NCBI RefSeq assembly: GCF_012272825.1
Contig: NZ_JAAWWS010000131.1
Coordinates: 124,001 to 188,000, forward strand
From: Wenzhouxiangella sp. XN79A
GTDB taxonomy: Bacteria > Pseudomonadota > Gammaproteobacteria > Xanthomonadales > Wenzhouxiangellaceae
Direction of reading: 5' to 3'
DNA: 64,000 nucleotides
The notes beneath the pieces are model-generated. The model was not told where the DNA came from. It was given only the letters and a program-made list of their open reading frames with translations, and searched no databases. The first letter of the stretch is position 1. Every line of letters begins with the position of its first letter. The position numbers were made by a program, and so were the translations under genes. Shown one piece after another: positions 8,647 through 16,734 of this stretch.

Positions 8647-10307
8647 CGCGAATGCTCGTACCCGCAGCGAAACCGCTGACCTTCCTCGCCCTTCTCCTGC
8701 TGCCTGCGCTGGCCACGGCCCAGGACGCCGCTGCAGGCGCACCCGATCACGCCGGCTGGATCTCGCTGCTGCCCCCGCTGGTCGCGATCGGTCTGGCGCT
8801 GGCGATCCGCCAGGTGATCCCGGCGCTGTTCGCCGGCGTCTGGATCGGCGCCTGGGCAGCGACCGGCTTCTCGCCGATCGGCCTGCTGTCGTCGCTGATG
8901 GAAACCGCCGATACCTACATCCGGATGGCGATCGCCGAGCCGGACCACGCCTCGGTCATGCTGTTCACGCTGCTGGTCGGCGGCATGGTCGGGGTGATCT
9001 CGCGCAACGGCGGCATGCTCGGCATCGTCGAACGCATCGTCGTGTTCGCCGACACCACGCGACGCGCGATGATGGCCACGGTCGGCATGGGGCTGGCGAT
9101 CTTCTTCGACGACTACGCCAACACGCTGGTCGTCGGCAACACCATGCGGCCGATCACCGATCGATTGAAGATCTCGCGCGAGAAACTGGCCTACCTGGTC
9201 GACTCCACTGCCGCGCCGATCGCCTGCATCGCGCTGGTCACGACCTGGGTCGGCTACGAGGTCGGCCTGATCCGCGACGCGATGGCCTCGATCCCGGGCC
9301 TGGACCTGAACCCCTACCTGGTCTTCCTGAATTCCATCGCCTACAGCTTCTACCCGCTGCTGGCGCTGGTGCTGGTGTTCAGCGTGGTCGGGCTCGGTCG
9401 CGACTTCGGGCCGATGCTCGCCGCCGAGCGACGAGCCCGTCACCAGGGCCAGGTCGCGCCGCCGACCTCGGGCGCGAAACTGACCGCCGACGACATGCAG
9501 GACGTCCAGCCCGAGCCGCACGTTCGGCTGCGCGCGATGAACGCGGTGCTGCCGATCCTGACCCTGGTCTTCGGCGTGGTCGCCGGCATGTTCGTGACCG
9601 GCGAAGGCGCGACGATCCGGGATATCGTCGGCTCGGCCGATCCGTACAAGTCCTTGATCTGGGGCTCGCTGGCCGGCTCGCTGGTCGCCATCGGCCTGTC
9701 GATGGGCCAGCGCATCCTGTCGCTGGAAGACGCGTTCGGCGCCTGGTTCTTCGGCGCCCGCGCGATGCTCTATGCGATCGTGATCCTGGTCCTGGCCTGG
9801 GCCTTGTCGGGCGTGACCGACGTACTCGGCACGGCCGGCTACCTGGTCTCGCTGCTCGGCGATTCGCTGCATCCCGGCCTGCTGCCGGCGCTGGTGTTCG
9901 TGCTGGCCGCGGTCACCGCGTTCTCGACCGGGTCGAGCTGGGGCACGATGGGCATCCTGCTGCCGCTGATGGTGCCGCTGGCCTGGGCGCTGATGGCCGC
10001 GCAGGGCATGGACGGCACCGAGCACCTGCCGATCCTGTACGCCACCGTCGCCTCGGTGATGGGCGGTGCGGTCTGGGGCGACCACTGTTCACCGATCTCG
10101 GACACCACCATCCTGTCGTCGATGGCCAGCCAGTGCGATCACATCGAGCACGTGCGGACCCAGCTGCCGTATGCGCTGCTGGCCGGCGGCATCGCATTGC
10201 TGTTCGGCGCCCTGCCCGCCGGCTTCGGCGTTCCCTGGTGGATCGGGCTGACGGCCGGAGCCGCGGTGCTGGTCGGAATCGTGCGCTGGAAGGGCCGGCC
10301 GGCCTGA
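8643..10307 (+). CDS. NhaC-family Na+/H+ antiporter
   Basis: This 554-residue integral membrane protein belongs to the NhaC group of the ion transporter superfamily, which exchanges sodium for protons across the inner membrane. The first 28 residues look like a signal-type or first membrane helix ending ALATAQDAAAG. Signature blocks are FFDDYANTLVVGNTMRP, the helix hairpin FSTGSSWGTMGILLPL, and AVWGDHCSPISDTTILSS followed by CDHIEHVRTQLPYAL. About eleven to twelve hydrophobic helices are visible. The start overlaps the stop of the DUF349 gene by four bases. The gene ends in a perfect 18-bp palindrome shared with the convergent transglycosylase gene. Some members of this branch carry other substrates, so the ion specificity is inferred. 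Confidence 0.82.
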   Translation: MTRMLVPAAKPLTFLALLLLPALATAQDAAAGAPDHAGWISLLPPLVAIGLALAIRQVIPALFAGVWIGAWAATGFSPIGLLSSLMETADTYIRMAIAEPDHASVMLFTLLVGGMVGVISRNGGMLGIVERIVVFADTTRRAMMATVGMGLAIFFDDYANTLVVGNTMRPITDRLKISREKLAYLVDSTAAPIACIALVTTWVGYEVGLIRDAMASIPGLDLNPYLVFLNSIAYSFYPLLALVLVFSVVGLGRDFGPMLAAERRARHQGQVAPPTSGAKLTADDMQDVQPEPHVRLRAMNAVLPILTLVFGVVAGMFVTGEGATIRDIVGSADPYKSLIWGSLAGSLVAIGLSMGQRILSLEDAFGAWFFGARAMLYAIVILVLAWALSGVTDVLGTAGYLVSLLGDSLHPGLLPALVFVLAAVTAFSTGSSWGTMGILLPLMVPLAWALMAAQGMDGTEHLPILYATVASVMGGAVWGDHCSPISDTTILSSMASQCDHIEHVRTQLPYALLAGGIALLFGALPAGFGVPWWIGLTAGAAVLVGIVRWKGRPA

Positions 10308-10321
10308 GCCGCGCGGCTCAG
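10304..10321. terminator. Perfect 18-bp palindrome spanning two convergent stop codons
   Basis: CTGAGCCGCGCGGCTCAG reads the same on both strands. It contains the TGA of the antiporter gene (10305-10307) and, on the other strand, the TGA of the transglycosylase gene (10318-10320). A GC-rich hairpin here could end transcription or protect 3' ends in both directions, but there is no T-run, so it is not a classical intrinsic terminator. Confidence 0.4.
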
Positions 10322-10902
10322 CTGCTGTAGCGGGCGCGCAGGATACGGACCCGCCGCAGGTATTCGCGGGTCTCGTCGAACGGCGGCACGCCGTTGTAGC
10401 GGTCGACCGCGCCCTCGCCGGCGTTGTAGGCCGCCACGGCCAGTTCCCAGTCGTTCTCGAAGCGCCGCAGCAGCTCGGCCAGATAGGCCACGCCGCCGGA
10501 AATGTTCTCGACCGGATCGAACGGATCGGCCACCCCGAAGCGGACCTGGGTCGCCGGCATCAGCTGCATCAGGCCCTGCGCACCGGCATGCGACTGGGCC
10601 GCCGGATTGAACCAGGACTCGGCGTGCATGATGGCCCGGACCAGCGCCTCGTCGACCCCGAACAGTTCGGCGGCCGCGCGCACTTCGTCACGGAACGGAT
10701 CGCGCTTCAGCGGCGTGGCATGCCAGTCGACGCCCTTGATGCAGGTGCCGTAGCAGCCGATGTTCTCGAGGTCGGCGTACTTGCCTCGTTCCGGCGGGAT
10801 GTTGGTCAGCACGGTGATGCCGTTCTCGTCGGTGTAGCGATAGACCTGGCCGACGACCGGGCCGGTCAGCACCACCAGGGCGAGAAGCGCCGCCGCCCGC
10901 AT
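10318..10902 (-). CDS. Lytic transglycosylase (SLT domain) with DUF4124
   Basis: The 194-residue exported protein should cleave the glycan strand of peptidoglycan in the periplasm. Residues 1-19 are a signal peptide. Residues 19-40 (VYRYTDENGITVLTNIP) match the short DUF4124 domain often found before SLT domains. The SLT lysozyme-like fold runs from about 70 to 190, with the catalytic Glu at E95 in IMHAESWFNP, the GLMQLMPATQ block, and AVAAYNAGEGAVDRY. A Cys pair (C50, C54) lies between the domains. The start is one base from the stop of the upstream SDR gene, so the two are co-transcribed. The protein is small for a transglycosylase, typical of the MltC/Slt-like minimal forms. Confidence 0.85.
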   Translation of the reverse strand: MRAAALLALVVLTGPVVGQVYRYTDENGITVLTNIPPERGKYADLENIGCYGTCIKGVDWHATPLKRDPFRDEVRAAAELFGVDEALVRAIMHAESWFNPAAQSHAGAQGLMQLMPATQVRFGVADPFDPVENISGGVAYLAELLRRFENDWELAVAAYNAGEGAVDRYNGVPPFDETREYLRRVRILRARYSS

Positions 10903-10903
10903 C

Positions 10904-11662
10904 TCAGAACCCGCCGGTCACCGTGATGCCGCCGTCGGCGGTAATGATCTGACCCGACAGCCAGGCCGAATCGGGGCCGACCAGGAAGGCGATGACCCGG
11001 GCGATGTCGTCCGGCTCGCCGATCCGGCCCAGCGGCGTGGTCGCTTCGAAGTGCTTGACCGCCCGCTCGTCGGCCAGCAGCGCCCTGGAAAAATCGGTGC
11101 GGATCAGACCGGGCGCGACGCCGTTGACGCGGATGCCGTCGCCGCCGAACTCCAGCGCGAGGTTGCGGACCAGCTGGTTCTCGGCCGCCTTCGACATGCC
11201 GTAGGCGCCGATGACCCGGTTGCCGAGCAGCCCGGCGATCGACGAGACCAGCACCACGGCGCCGCCGCCGGCCCCGGCGATGTGCGGACGCACCAGGTGG
11301 CTCAGCCGCAGGCTGCCGAACACGTTGTTGTGCATGATCACGTCGAAGGCCTTGCGATCGACGTTGTCGGACGGACCATAGACCGGGTTGCTGGCGGCGT
11401 TGAGCACCAGGTGATCGATCCGGCCGAAGGCCTCGACGGTGCCGTCCACCAGCGCCTCGAGCTGCTCGTCCTGGCCGACATGGCAGGCAATGGCGACCGC
11501 CTCGCCGCCGGCGCCGCGGATGGCCTCGGCGACCTGTTCGCAGGATTCCTGGTTACGGCTGGAGATCACCACGCGGTGGCCGCGGGCGGCGAGCAACTCG
11601 GCGGCCGCGCGGCCGATGCCGCGACTCGATCCGGTGATGATGGTGACGGGGCGTTCGCTCAT
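10904..11662 (-). CDS. Short-chain dehydrogenase/reductase (SDR)
   Basis: This 252-residue protein is a classical NAD(P)-dependent SDR. The Rossmann motif TGSSRGIGR lies at residues 10-18. The catalytic residues are a Ser in VLVSSIAGL and the YxxxK pair in AYGMSKAAENQL. The LNAAS element replaces the usual NNAG. The C-terminus (WLSGQIITADGGITV) is like that of 3-oxoacyl-ACP reductases and related broad-specificity enzymes. The substrate cannot be read from the sequence. Arg14 after the glycine motif favours NADP(H). The gene lies 31 bases downstream of the phosphatase-like gene and directly upstream of the transglycosylase, all on the same strand. Confidence 0.82.
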   Translation of the reverse strand: MSERPVTIITGSSRGIGRAAAELLAARGHRVVISSRNQESCEQVAEAIRGAGGEAVAIACHVGQDEQLEALVDGTVEAFGRIDHLVLNAASNPVYGPSDNVDRKAFDVIMHNNVFGSLRLSHLVRPHIAGAGGGAVVLVSSIAGLLGNRVIGAYGMSKAAENQLVRNLALEFGGDGIRVNGVAPGLIRTDFSRALLADERAVKHFEATTPLGRIGEPDDIARVIAFLVGPDSAWLSGQIITADGGITVTGGF

Positions 11663-11693
11663 TCAGGAAGTCCTTGGTCGAGACACGATTCGT

Positions 11694-12380
11694 TCAGGCC
11701 AGGGTGTGCTGATCGCCCGGCAAGTGGGCGACGCAATTGATGCGTTCGACCCGCCAACGCCCGTCGGGCAGGCGATGCAACTCGGTGACCGAGGCATTGT
11801 ACAACGCGACATTCAAGCGGCGCTGCCAATCCAGGTCCTGCTCCAGCAGCACCGTGGCCAGGGTGCTGATGACGCCCGCCGAGGTCACGGCGGTGACCGT
11901 GTCGCTCTCCGCCATGGCCTCGACCAGCCGCCCCCCCGCGCGGCGCACCCTCTCGTCGAAGGCGCGCCAGCGGCCGTTGACCGGACACTCCAGCCGCTCG
12001 GTCTGCCAGGCGGAAAGCACCTCGGGAAACAGTTCGAGGAAGGTCTGCAGATAGGCCGCCGGGTCGGCCATCGCTTCGGGCGGCGGCGGCGTCATGCCCA
12101 GTCCCGAGGCCGGGTCGAACGCGGCGGTAAGCAGGTGGTCGACCCGGTACTCATCGAGTTCTGCATCGATGGCCTGGCGGTCACCGATCGAATCGGCGGT
12201 CTCGCGGTGGCGACGCAGGCCGCCGCGAACGATCCGGGCCGCGCCATCGATGCCGCGCAGGTGCGCACCCAGGCGCTCGGCCTGAGTGTGCCCGGTCGGC
12301 GACAGGCGATCGTAGTCGTCGGTCCCCAGCGAACCCTGAGCGTGCCGGACCAGAAGGAGACGATGTGCAGTGGCAGTCAT
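11694..12380 (-). CDS. Histidine phosphatase superfamily protein lacking the second active-site His
   Basis: The 228-residue protein has the branch-1 histidine phosphatase start LLLVRHAQG, with the phosphate-accepting His at 13. It also has the SPTGHTQAERLG block and a Glu in the middle. Where canonical members have SHGG with the second catalytic His, this one reads AVTSAGVIS, so the His is replaced by Ser. Some annotated family members carry TSGG here, so this may be a recognised sub-branch with altered or weaker activity. The gene is the first of a run with the SDR and transglycosylase. Its start lies close to the inverted-repeat element that begins at 12390. Confidence 0.72.
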   Translation of the reverse strand: MTATAHRLLLVRHAQGSLGTDDYDRLSPTGHTQAERLGAHLRGIDGAARIVRGGLRRHRETADSIGDRQAIDAELDEYRVDHLLTAAFDPASGLGMTPPPPEAMADPAAYLQTFLELFPEVLSAWQTERLECPVNGRWRAFDERVRRAGGRLVEAMAESDTVTAVTSAGVISTLATVLLEQDLDWQRRLNVALYNASVTELHRLPDGRWRVERINCVAHLPGDQHTLA

Positions 12381-12389
12381 CCGACTAGA

Positions 12390-12660
12390 CTAGTGCACCC
12401 CGCCACTCTTTGTGTGACGTACAGCGTGCGCCTGAACCGACAGTGCAAGGCGCGGCCCGCAGTGTATGGCCAGCCCTTGACAGGGGACGCAACGCCGCGA
12501 TGTCGGTTCGGGCGCGCTCATTGAAGGGCGAGCCGGAGCGCCTTGATCTGCGGCGTTCTGTCGCCTGGAAAGGACGGCGCCGTTCCCTGCGAGACAGGCC
12601 TTGCCGCCAAACGCTCTCCGACTGGCCATGCGTTACACGATGAATGGCGAAGTACACTAG
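12390..12660. mobile_element. 271-bp MITE-like element with 30-bp imperfect terminal inverted repeats
   Basis: The left end (12390-12419, beginning CTAGTGCACCCCGCCACTC) and the reverse complement of the right end (12631-12660, beginning CTAGTGTACTTCGCCATTC) match at 23 of 30 positions. There is no transposase inside, so it looks like a miniature inverted-repeat element. Positions 12546-12649 recur at 18468-18571 with 93 of 104 bases identical and no gaps. The element fills most of the 363-base gap between the phosphatase gene and the small membrane protein at 12744. One frame is open through the shared part, but the differences are not confined to third positions. Confidence 0.65.
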
Positions 12661-12743
12661 CGCGAACGGCAAGTGAAAGGCGCGAACATCCGACGCCGAA
12701 ACCGCTTGACTGTTCTCATCCGACTTCACCCAGGGAGCAACGC

Positions 12744-12992
12744 ATGACCGTCGAAAGTCTTCTCGGCATTCTGATCATCGGTGGCCTGGCCGGCTGGGTT
12801 GCCGGCCTGCTGGTCCGGGGCAAGGGCCAGGGCATCGTCATGAACATCGTCGTCGGCATCGTCGGCGCGGTGCTCGGCAGCTGGCTGTTCGATTTCTTCG
12901 GCATCAGCGCGGCGGGCACGATCGGCAGCTTCGTCATCGCCGTGGTCGGCGCGGCCGTGCTGCTCGGCATTCTCCAGCTGGTCCGCAAGTAG
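12744..12992 (+). CDS. GlsB/YeaQ/YmgE family small membrane protein
   Basis: This 82-residue protein matches the GlsB/YeaQ/YmgE stress-response membrane protein family (once called transglycosylase-associated). It has three glycine-rich membrane segments: LLGILIIGGLAGWVAGLLV, the segment around GIVMNIVVGIVGAVLGSWL, and GTIGSFVIAVVGAAVLLGIL. The short loop RGKGQG between the first two is characteristic. The function is unproven; family members are often induced by stress. The start at 12744 has a GGGAG ribosome binding site about eight bases upstream and gives the normal family length. The longer open frame reading in from 12543 comes from the repeat element and is not part of the gene. Confidence 0.85.
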   Translation: MTVESLLGILIIGGLAGWVAGLLVRGKGQGIVMNIVVGIVGAVLGSWLFDFFGISAAGTIGSFVIAVVGAAVLLGILQLVRK

Positions 12993-13025
12993 TCGGCGGC
13001 AGGGGGGCGCACGGAGATGGCCGCG

Positions 13026-13415
13026 ATGCCGGTGGAACTGAAGGTGCTCGGACTGGCCGCGCTGCTGCAGGCCGGCCAGTTGATCCTGATGGCCATCCCG
13101 GTCAACCGCCAGCTCGGCGTCGGCTATACGGCCGGCCCGCGCGACGAACCGCAGCAGCCGACCGGCATCGCCGGCCGACTGCTGCGCGCCTGCGACAACC
13201 ATTTCGAAGGCCTGATCCTGTTCACGATCGCCGTGCTGGTGGTCGTGCTCGGCGACCGGAGCGACGGCTGGACCGCGGCCTGTGCATGGGTCTACCTGGT
13301 GGCCAGGGTGCTGTACGTACCGGCCTACGCCTGGGGCGTCTTCCTGCTGCGCTCGGCGCTCTGGGCGGTCGGGTTCCTGGCCACGCTGGCCCTGCTGCTG
13401 CTGGGGCTGTTCTGA
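13026..13415 (+). CDS. MAPEG family membrane protein
   Basis: The 129-residue protein has four membrane helices and the MAPEG pattern. It has an N-terminal helix MPVELKVLGLAALLQ, a loop with NRQLGVGYTAGPRDEP, the segment NHFEGLILFTIAVLVVVL, and the C-terminal signature ARVLYVPAYAWG followed by LRSALWAVGF. MAPEG proteins include glutathione-dependent membrane enzymes and many bacterial members of unknown role. I prefer the ATG at 13026, with GGAG nine bases upstream and a family-like MPVELK start. The ATG at 13017 is the alternative and would add three residues. The gene follows the small stress-type membrane protein by 33 bases and precedes sbcB by 31, so the three may share a transcript. Confidence 0.78.
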   Translation: MPVELKVLGLAALLQAGQLILMAIPVNRQLGVGYTAGPRDEPQQPTGIAGRLLRACDNHFEGLILFTIAVLVVVLGDRSDGWTAACAWVYLVARVLYVPAYAWGVFLLRSALWAVGFLATLALLLLGLF

Positions 13416-13446
13416 GCCGCGACCGTTCGAGGAGAGAGAACTTCAG

Positions 13447-14880
13447 ATGACGCGCGAAACCTTCCTCTGGCACGACTACGAGACTTTCGGTGCCGATCCG
13501 CGACGCGATCGTCCCTGCCAGTTCGCCGCGCTGCGCACCGACCTCGAGCTCGAACCGATCGGCGAACCGATCGTGCTCTACGCCCGGCCGGCAAGCGACC
13601 TGCTGCCGACGCCGGAAGCCTGCCTGATCACCGGCATCACGCCGCAGGACGCCGAGGAAAAAGGCGTGCCGGAATACGAGTTCGCGCGCCGGATCGAGGC
13701 GCTGATGAGCGAGCCCGGCAGCTGCGCGGTCGGCTACAACAACTTCCGCTTCGACGACGAGGTCACTCGCTTCCTGTTCTGGCGCAACTTCCTCGATCCC
13801 TATCGACGCGAATACGCCAACGGCAACAGCCGCTTCGACCTGATCGACCTGCTCCGGATGACGCGCGCGCTCCGACCCGAGGGCGTCGAGTGGGTCAACC
13901 GCGACGACGGCACGCCGGGCTTCCGGCTCGAGGACCTGGCCGCGGCCAACGGCTTCGACACCGAACACGCGCACGATGCGCTGGCCGACGTGCGCAATAC
14001 GCTCGGCATGGCCCGACGGGTGAGGACCGCCCAGCCGCGGCTGTGGACCTGGGCGCTGCGGCTGCGCGACAAGGCCACGGTCGACGGCCTCTTGAGCAAG
14101 CGCGAAGTGCTGCTGCACGTCTCCTCGCGCTACCCGGCCGGCGAGGGCTGCATCGCGCCGGTGCTGCCGCTGTTCCGCCATCCGCAGATCGCCAGCCAGT
14201 GGCTGGTCTGGAATCTCCGCGTCGATCCCGCGCCGTTCGCGGATCTCGACGACGAACTGCTCGGCGACCTGTACTGGACCCCGGCGGCCGACCTGCCCGA
14301 AGACATGCAGCGCCTGCCGGTAAAGTGGGTGCGGACCAATCGCTGTCCGATGCTGTCACCGACCGGCGTGCTCGACGAATCGGCGGCCGAGCGCACCGGC
14401 ATCGACCTGGCCGCCGCGCACCGTCACGCCGACCGGCTGTCCGCCGAGTCCGAGCTGGTCACCGGGCTGATGCGCGTATTCGGCGCGCCGCATAGCGGCG
14501 ACGAAGTCGATCCCGAACAGGCCTTGTACGCCGGCTTCGTCCCGCGCGAGGACCGGGCCCGCATGGAACCGCTGGCGACGATGGCGCCCGAAGATGCCGC
14601 GGCCTGGATCAACCGCGAAGCCGAGCCGTTCACCGACCCGAGACTCAACGCGCTGCTGCTGCGCTTCGCCGGACGCCATGCGCCGGATGCACTGGACCCG
14701 GAACCCCGCGCGGAGTGGGACGCCTGGCGGCGCCGCCGCCTGGTCGACGATCCGGACCTGGCGTCGATCCAGATCGACGGCTACCGCGCCCGGCTCGATG
14801 CGCTTCGCCCGCTGCATCCGGATCGTGCCGATCTGCTCGATGCGCTGGCTGCCTGGCCGGCCCGGCTGGGACTGGTCTGA
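13447..14880 (+). CDS. sbcB: Exodeoxyribonuclease I
   Basis: SbcB degrades single-stranded DNA 3' to 5' and acts in recombination and mismatch repair. The 477-residue length equals that of the E. coli enzyme (about 475). The DnaQ-type exonuclease core has Exo I HDYETFG at residues 9-15 (D10, E12), Exo II around AVGYNNFRFDDEVTR and Exo III at EHAHDALADVRNTL, giving the DEDDh metal-binding set. A C-terminal SH3-like and helical extension follows. The start at 13447 is fixed by homology to the family N-terminus; the upstream open frame overlaps the MAPEG gene. It is the last gene on this strand before the AT-rich island. Confidence 0.93.
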   Translation: MTRETFLWHDYETFGADPRRDRPCQFAALRTDLELEPIGEPIVLYARPASDLLPTPEACLITGITPQDAEEKGVPEYEFARRIEALMSEPGSCAVGYNNFRFDDEVTRFLFWRNFLDPYRREYANGNSRFDLIDLLRMTRALRPEGVEWVNRDDGTPGFRLEDLAAANGFDTEHAHDALADVRNTLGMARRVRTAQPRLWTWALRLRDKATVDGLLSKREVLLHVSSRYPAGEGCIAPVLPLFRHPQIASQWLVWNLRVDPAPFADLDDELLGDLYWTPAADLPEDMQRLPVKWVRTNRCPMLSPTGVLDESAAERTGIDLAAAHRHADRLSAESELVTGLMRVFGAPHSGDEVDPEQALYAGFVPREDRARMEPLATMAPEDAAAWINREAEPFTDPRLNALLLRFAGRHAPDALDPEPRAEWDAWRRRRLVDDPDLASIQIDGYRARLDALRPLHPDRADLLDALAAWPARLGLV

Positions 14881-15190
14881 ACCGTCGGAACAAGCGGTCC
14901 ACGGCAAGCTTCCGGTCTGACTTCAACGACTTGCGAACAGCCGGCGGCCGGGTCGTTGCAGCGCTCGTTATGCACATGCTCCGCGTCGAGCCCCTTGACA
15001 GATTCTTTACGTAAAATTCCTACAAAGCCCGTCAAGCTTTACGCCATAAATCATTGTAATTTATGGATTTGTATGGAACTGGCTGATTTTTGGTCAATTC
15101 CGTGACGATCATGTGCCTATCGGGGCACGCCGATTTACACACAAAGTTTTCCACAGCTTTTGTGGATAAACATCGGCGGGCCGAAACGGC
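14881..15190. other. AT-rich convergent intergenic island with DnaA-box-like sites and palindromes
   Basis: This 310-base gap lies between the 3' ends of sbcB and the small gene at 15191. From about 14990 to 15175 the base composition drops sharply in GC relative to the surroundings. It holds a perfect DnaA box on the minus strand (TGTGGATAA, 15161-15169) facing a one-mismatch box (TTTTCCACA, 15147-15155). It also holds the palindrome TTTACGTAAA (15006-15015) and an 8-bp inverted repeat CCATAAAT...ATTTATGG (15044-15066). A TTGACA hexamer sits at 14995-15000. Neither neighbouring gene would need a promoter here, so the function is unexplained. Confidence 0.5.
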
Positions 15191-15442
15191 TCAGGCCACG
15201 GCCAGCGCCAGTTGACCGGGTGCCGGCCCGGGCGACCCTCGGCGGGTGCGTTCGACCGCCTGGCGCAGCAGGCGATCGCTGCGTGGCGAGACGAACTCCA
15301 GGGTGGTGCCGTCGTCGAACTGCAGCATCATGACCACCGGCGGTTCGCCGTTGCGGCCCGGCCGGGCAATCACGCCCTGGATGCACTTGCCGACGATGCC
15401 ATCGCGCAGGCCGCGGCTGGTGCGGGGATCGATCGAATCCAT
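15191..15442 (-). CDS. Small protein of unknown function
   Basis: This 83-residue protein is not one I can name. The start at 15442 (MDSIDPRTSRGLRDGIVG) is supported by a strong ribosome binding site, AAGGAGCG, about eight bases upstream; the frame could begin ten residues earlier. The centre reads PPVVMMLQFDDGTTLEFVSP, a likely beta-hairpin, followed by a basic helix DRLLRQAVERTRR. There is no signal peptide or membrane segment. The gene stands alone between sbcB (convergent) and ychF (same strand, 180 bases downstream). The good ribosome binding site and protein-like composition suggest it is real. Confidence 0.6.
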   Translation of the reverse strand: MDSIDPRTSRGLRDGIVGKCIQGVIARPGRNGEPPVVMMLQFDDGTTLEFVSPRSDRLLRQAVERTRRGSPGPAPGQLALAVA

Positions 15443-15623
15443 GAAACGCTCCTTTTCGTCCGGTTCGGGCACAGTGAACCACCCCGGCTTCTCAAAAGCC
15501 GAGAACGTCGGAGTCGTGTGCGGTCATCGCGAGCAGGAATCGCCCATCGGACTGCGCATCGGGCAGCCCATCCGGTCCTGGAATTCGTCGCGACAGCGCG
15601 GCGGCCAACCCGCCGCGCAATGG

Positions 15624-16715
15624 TCAGACGTTGAAGCGGAAGTGCATCACGTCGCCCTCGGCGACGACGTACTCCTTGCCTTCCAGTCGGAGCTTGCCGG
15701 CCGCCTTCGCACCGGCCTCGCCGCCGGCGGCGATGTAGTCCTCGTAGGCGGTGACTTCGGCGCGGATGAAGCCCTTCTGGAAGTCGGTGTGGATCCGCCC
15801 GGCGGCCTCCGGCGCAGTCGCACCGCGGCGCACCGTCCAGGCGCGGACTTCCTTCGGGCCGGCGGTGAAGAAGGTCAACAGGTCCAGCAGCGCGTAGCCG
15901 GCCCGGATCAGCCGGTTCAGCCCCGGCTCGGTCTCGCCGAGGTCGGCCAGGAATTCGGCCTGTTCCTCGGGCGCGAGCTGGGCCAGCTCCGCCTCCATCG
16001 CGGCCGAGACCACCACGATTTCGGCGCCCTCGGCGTCGGCGCGCGCCCGCACTGCGGCCACCATGGGGTTGTCGTCTGCGCTGGTGTCATCGACATTGGC
16101 GACATACAGCACCGGCTTGGCGGTGATGAACTGCCAGCTGCGCAAGCGGGCACGGTCGTCGCCCTCGAGCGCCATCGAGCGGAGCGGGTCGCCGGCGCCC
16201 AGGTGAGCGACCACGCGTTCGAGCAGCGCGGCCAGCTTCATCGCGTCCTTGTCGCCGGACTTGGTCTGCTTGGCGGTCCGCGCCAGCGCCTTCTCGGCGG
16301 CGTCGAGATCGGCCAGCACCAGTTCGGTATCGATGGTCTCGATGTCGGATATCGGATCGACCCGACCGGCGACATGAGTGACATCCTCGTCCTCGAAGCA
16401 GCGCACGATGTGTGCGATCGCGTCGGTTTCGCGGATGTGGGCCAGGAACTTGTTGCCCAGGCCCTCGCCCCTGGAGGCCCCGGCCACCAGGCCGGCGATG
16501 TCGACGAACTGCATGGTGGTCGGGATCACCTTTTCCGGCTTGACGATACCGGCCAGCGCCTCCAGCCGCGGGTCGGGCACCGGCACCATGCCGACGTTCG
16601 GATCGATGGTGCAGAACGGGTAGTTCTCGGCCGCGATCTCGGCCCGGGTCAGGCAGTTGAACAGGGTCGACTTGCCGACGTTCGGCAGTCCGACGATTCC
16701 GCACTTGAATCCCAT
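15624..16715 (-). CDS. ychF: Ribosome-binding ATPase/GTPase YchF
   Basis: YchF is a conserved P-loop protein of the Obg-related family that hydrolyses ATP, binds ribosomes and influences the oxidative stress response. The 363-residue length is the same as in E. coli. The P-loop GLPNVGKST is at residues 9-17, the switch region includes FVDIAGLVAGASRGEGLGN, and the C-terminal TGS domain ends AEGDVMHFRFNV. The start at 16715 (MGFKCGIVG) is the family start. It lies 19 bases downstream of pth and belongs to the usual rplY-pth-ychF gene order. Confidence 0.96.
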   Translation of the reverse strand: MGFKCGIVGLPNVGKSTLFNCLTRAEIAAENYPFCTIDPNVGMVPVPDPRLEALAGIVKPEKVIPTTMQFVDIAGLVAGASRGEGLGNKFLAHIRETDAIAHIVRCFEDEDVTHVAGRVDPISDIETIDTELVLADLDAAEKALARTAKQTKSGDKDAMKLAALLERVVAHLGAGDPLRSMALEGDDRARLRSWQFITAKPVLYVANVDDTSADDNPMVAAVRARADAEGAEIVVVSAAMEAELAQLAPEEQAEFLADLGETEPGLNRLIRAGYALLDLLTFFTAGPKEVRAWTVRRGATAPEAAGRIHTDFQKGFIRAEVTAYEDYIAAGGEAGAKAAGKLRLEGKEYVVAEGDVMHFRFNV

Positions 16716-16734
16716 CTGAAGGTCCTCGAATCGG

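Noticed and set aside
12410-12660. Small open frames inside the inverted-repeat element
   Set aside because: The frame is open in both repeat copies, but the base differences include several non-silent changes and no start or ribosome binding site is shared; treated as non-coding repeat.
14990-15180. Chromosomal origin oriC
   Set aside because: Only two DnaA-like boxes are seen, there is no dnaA, dnaN, rpmH or mnmG nearby, and no 13-mer array; a full origin is not supported.
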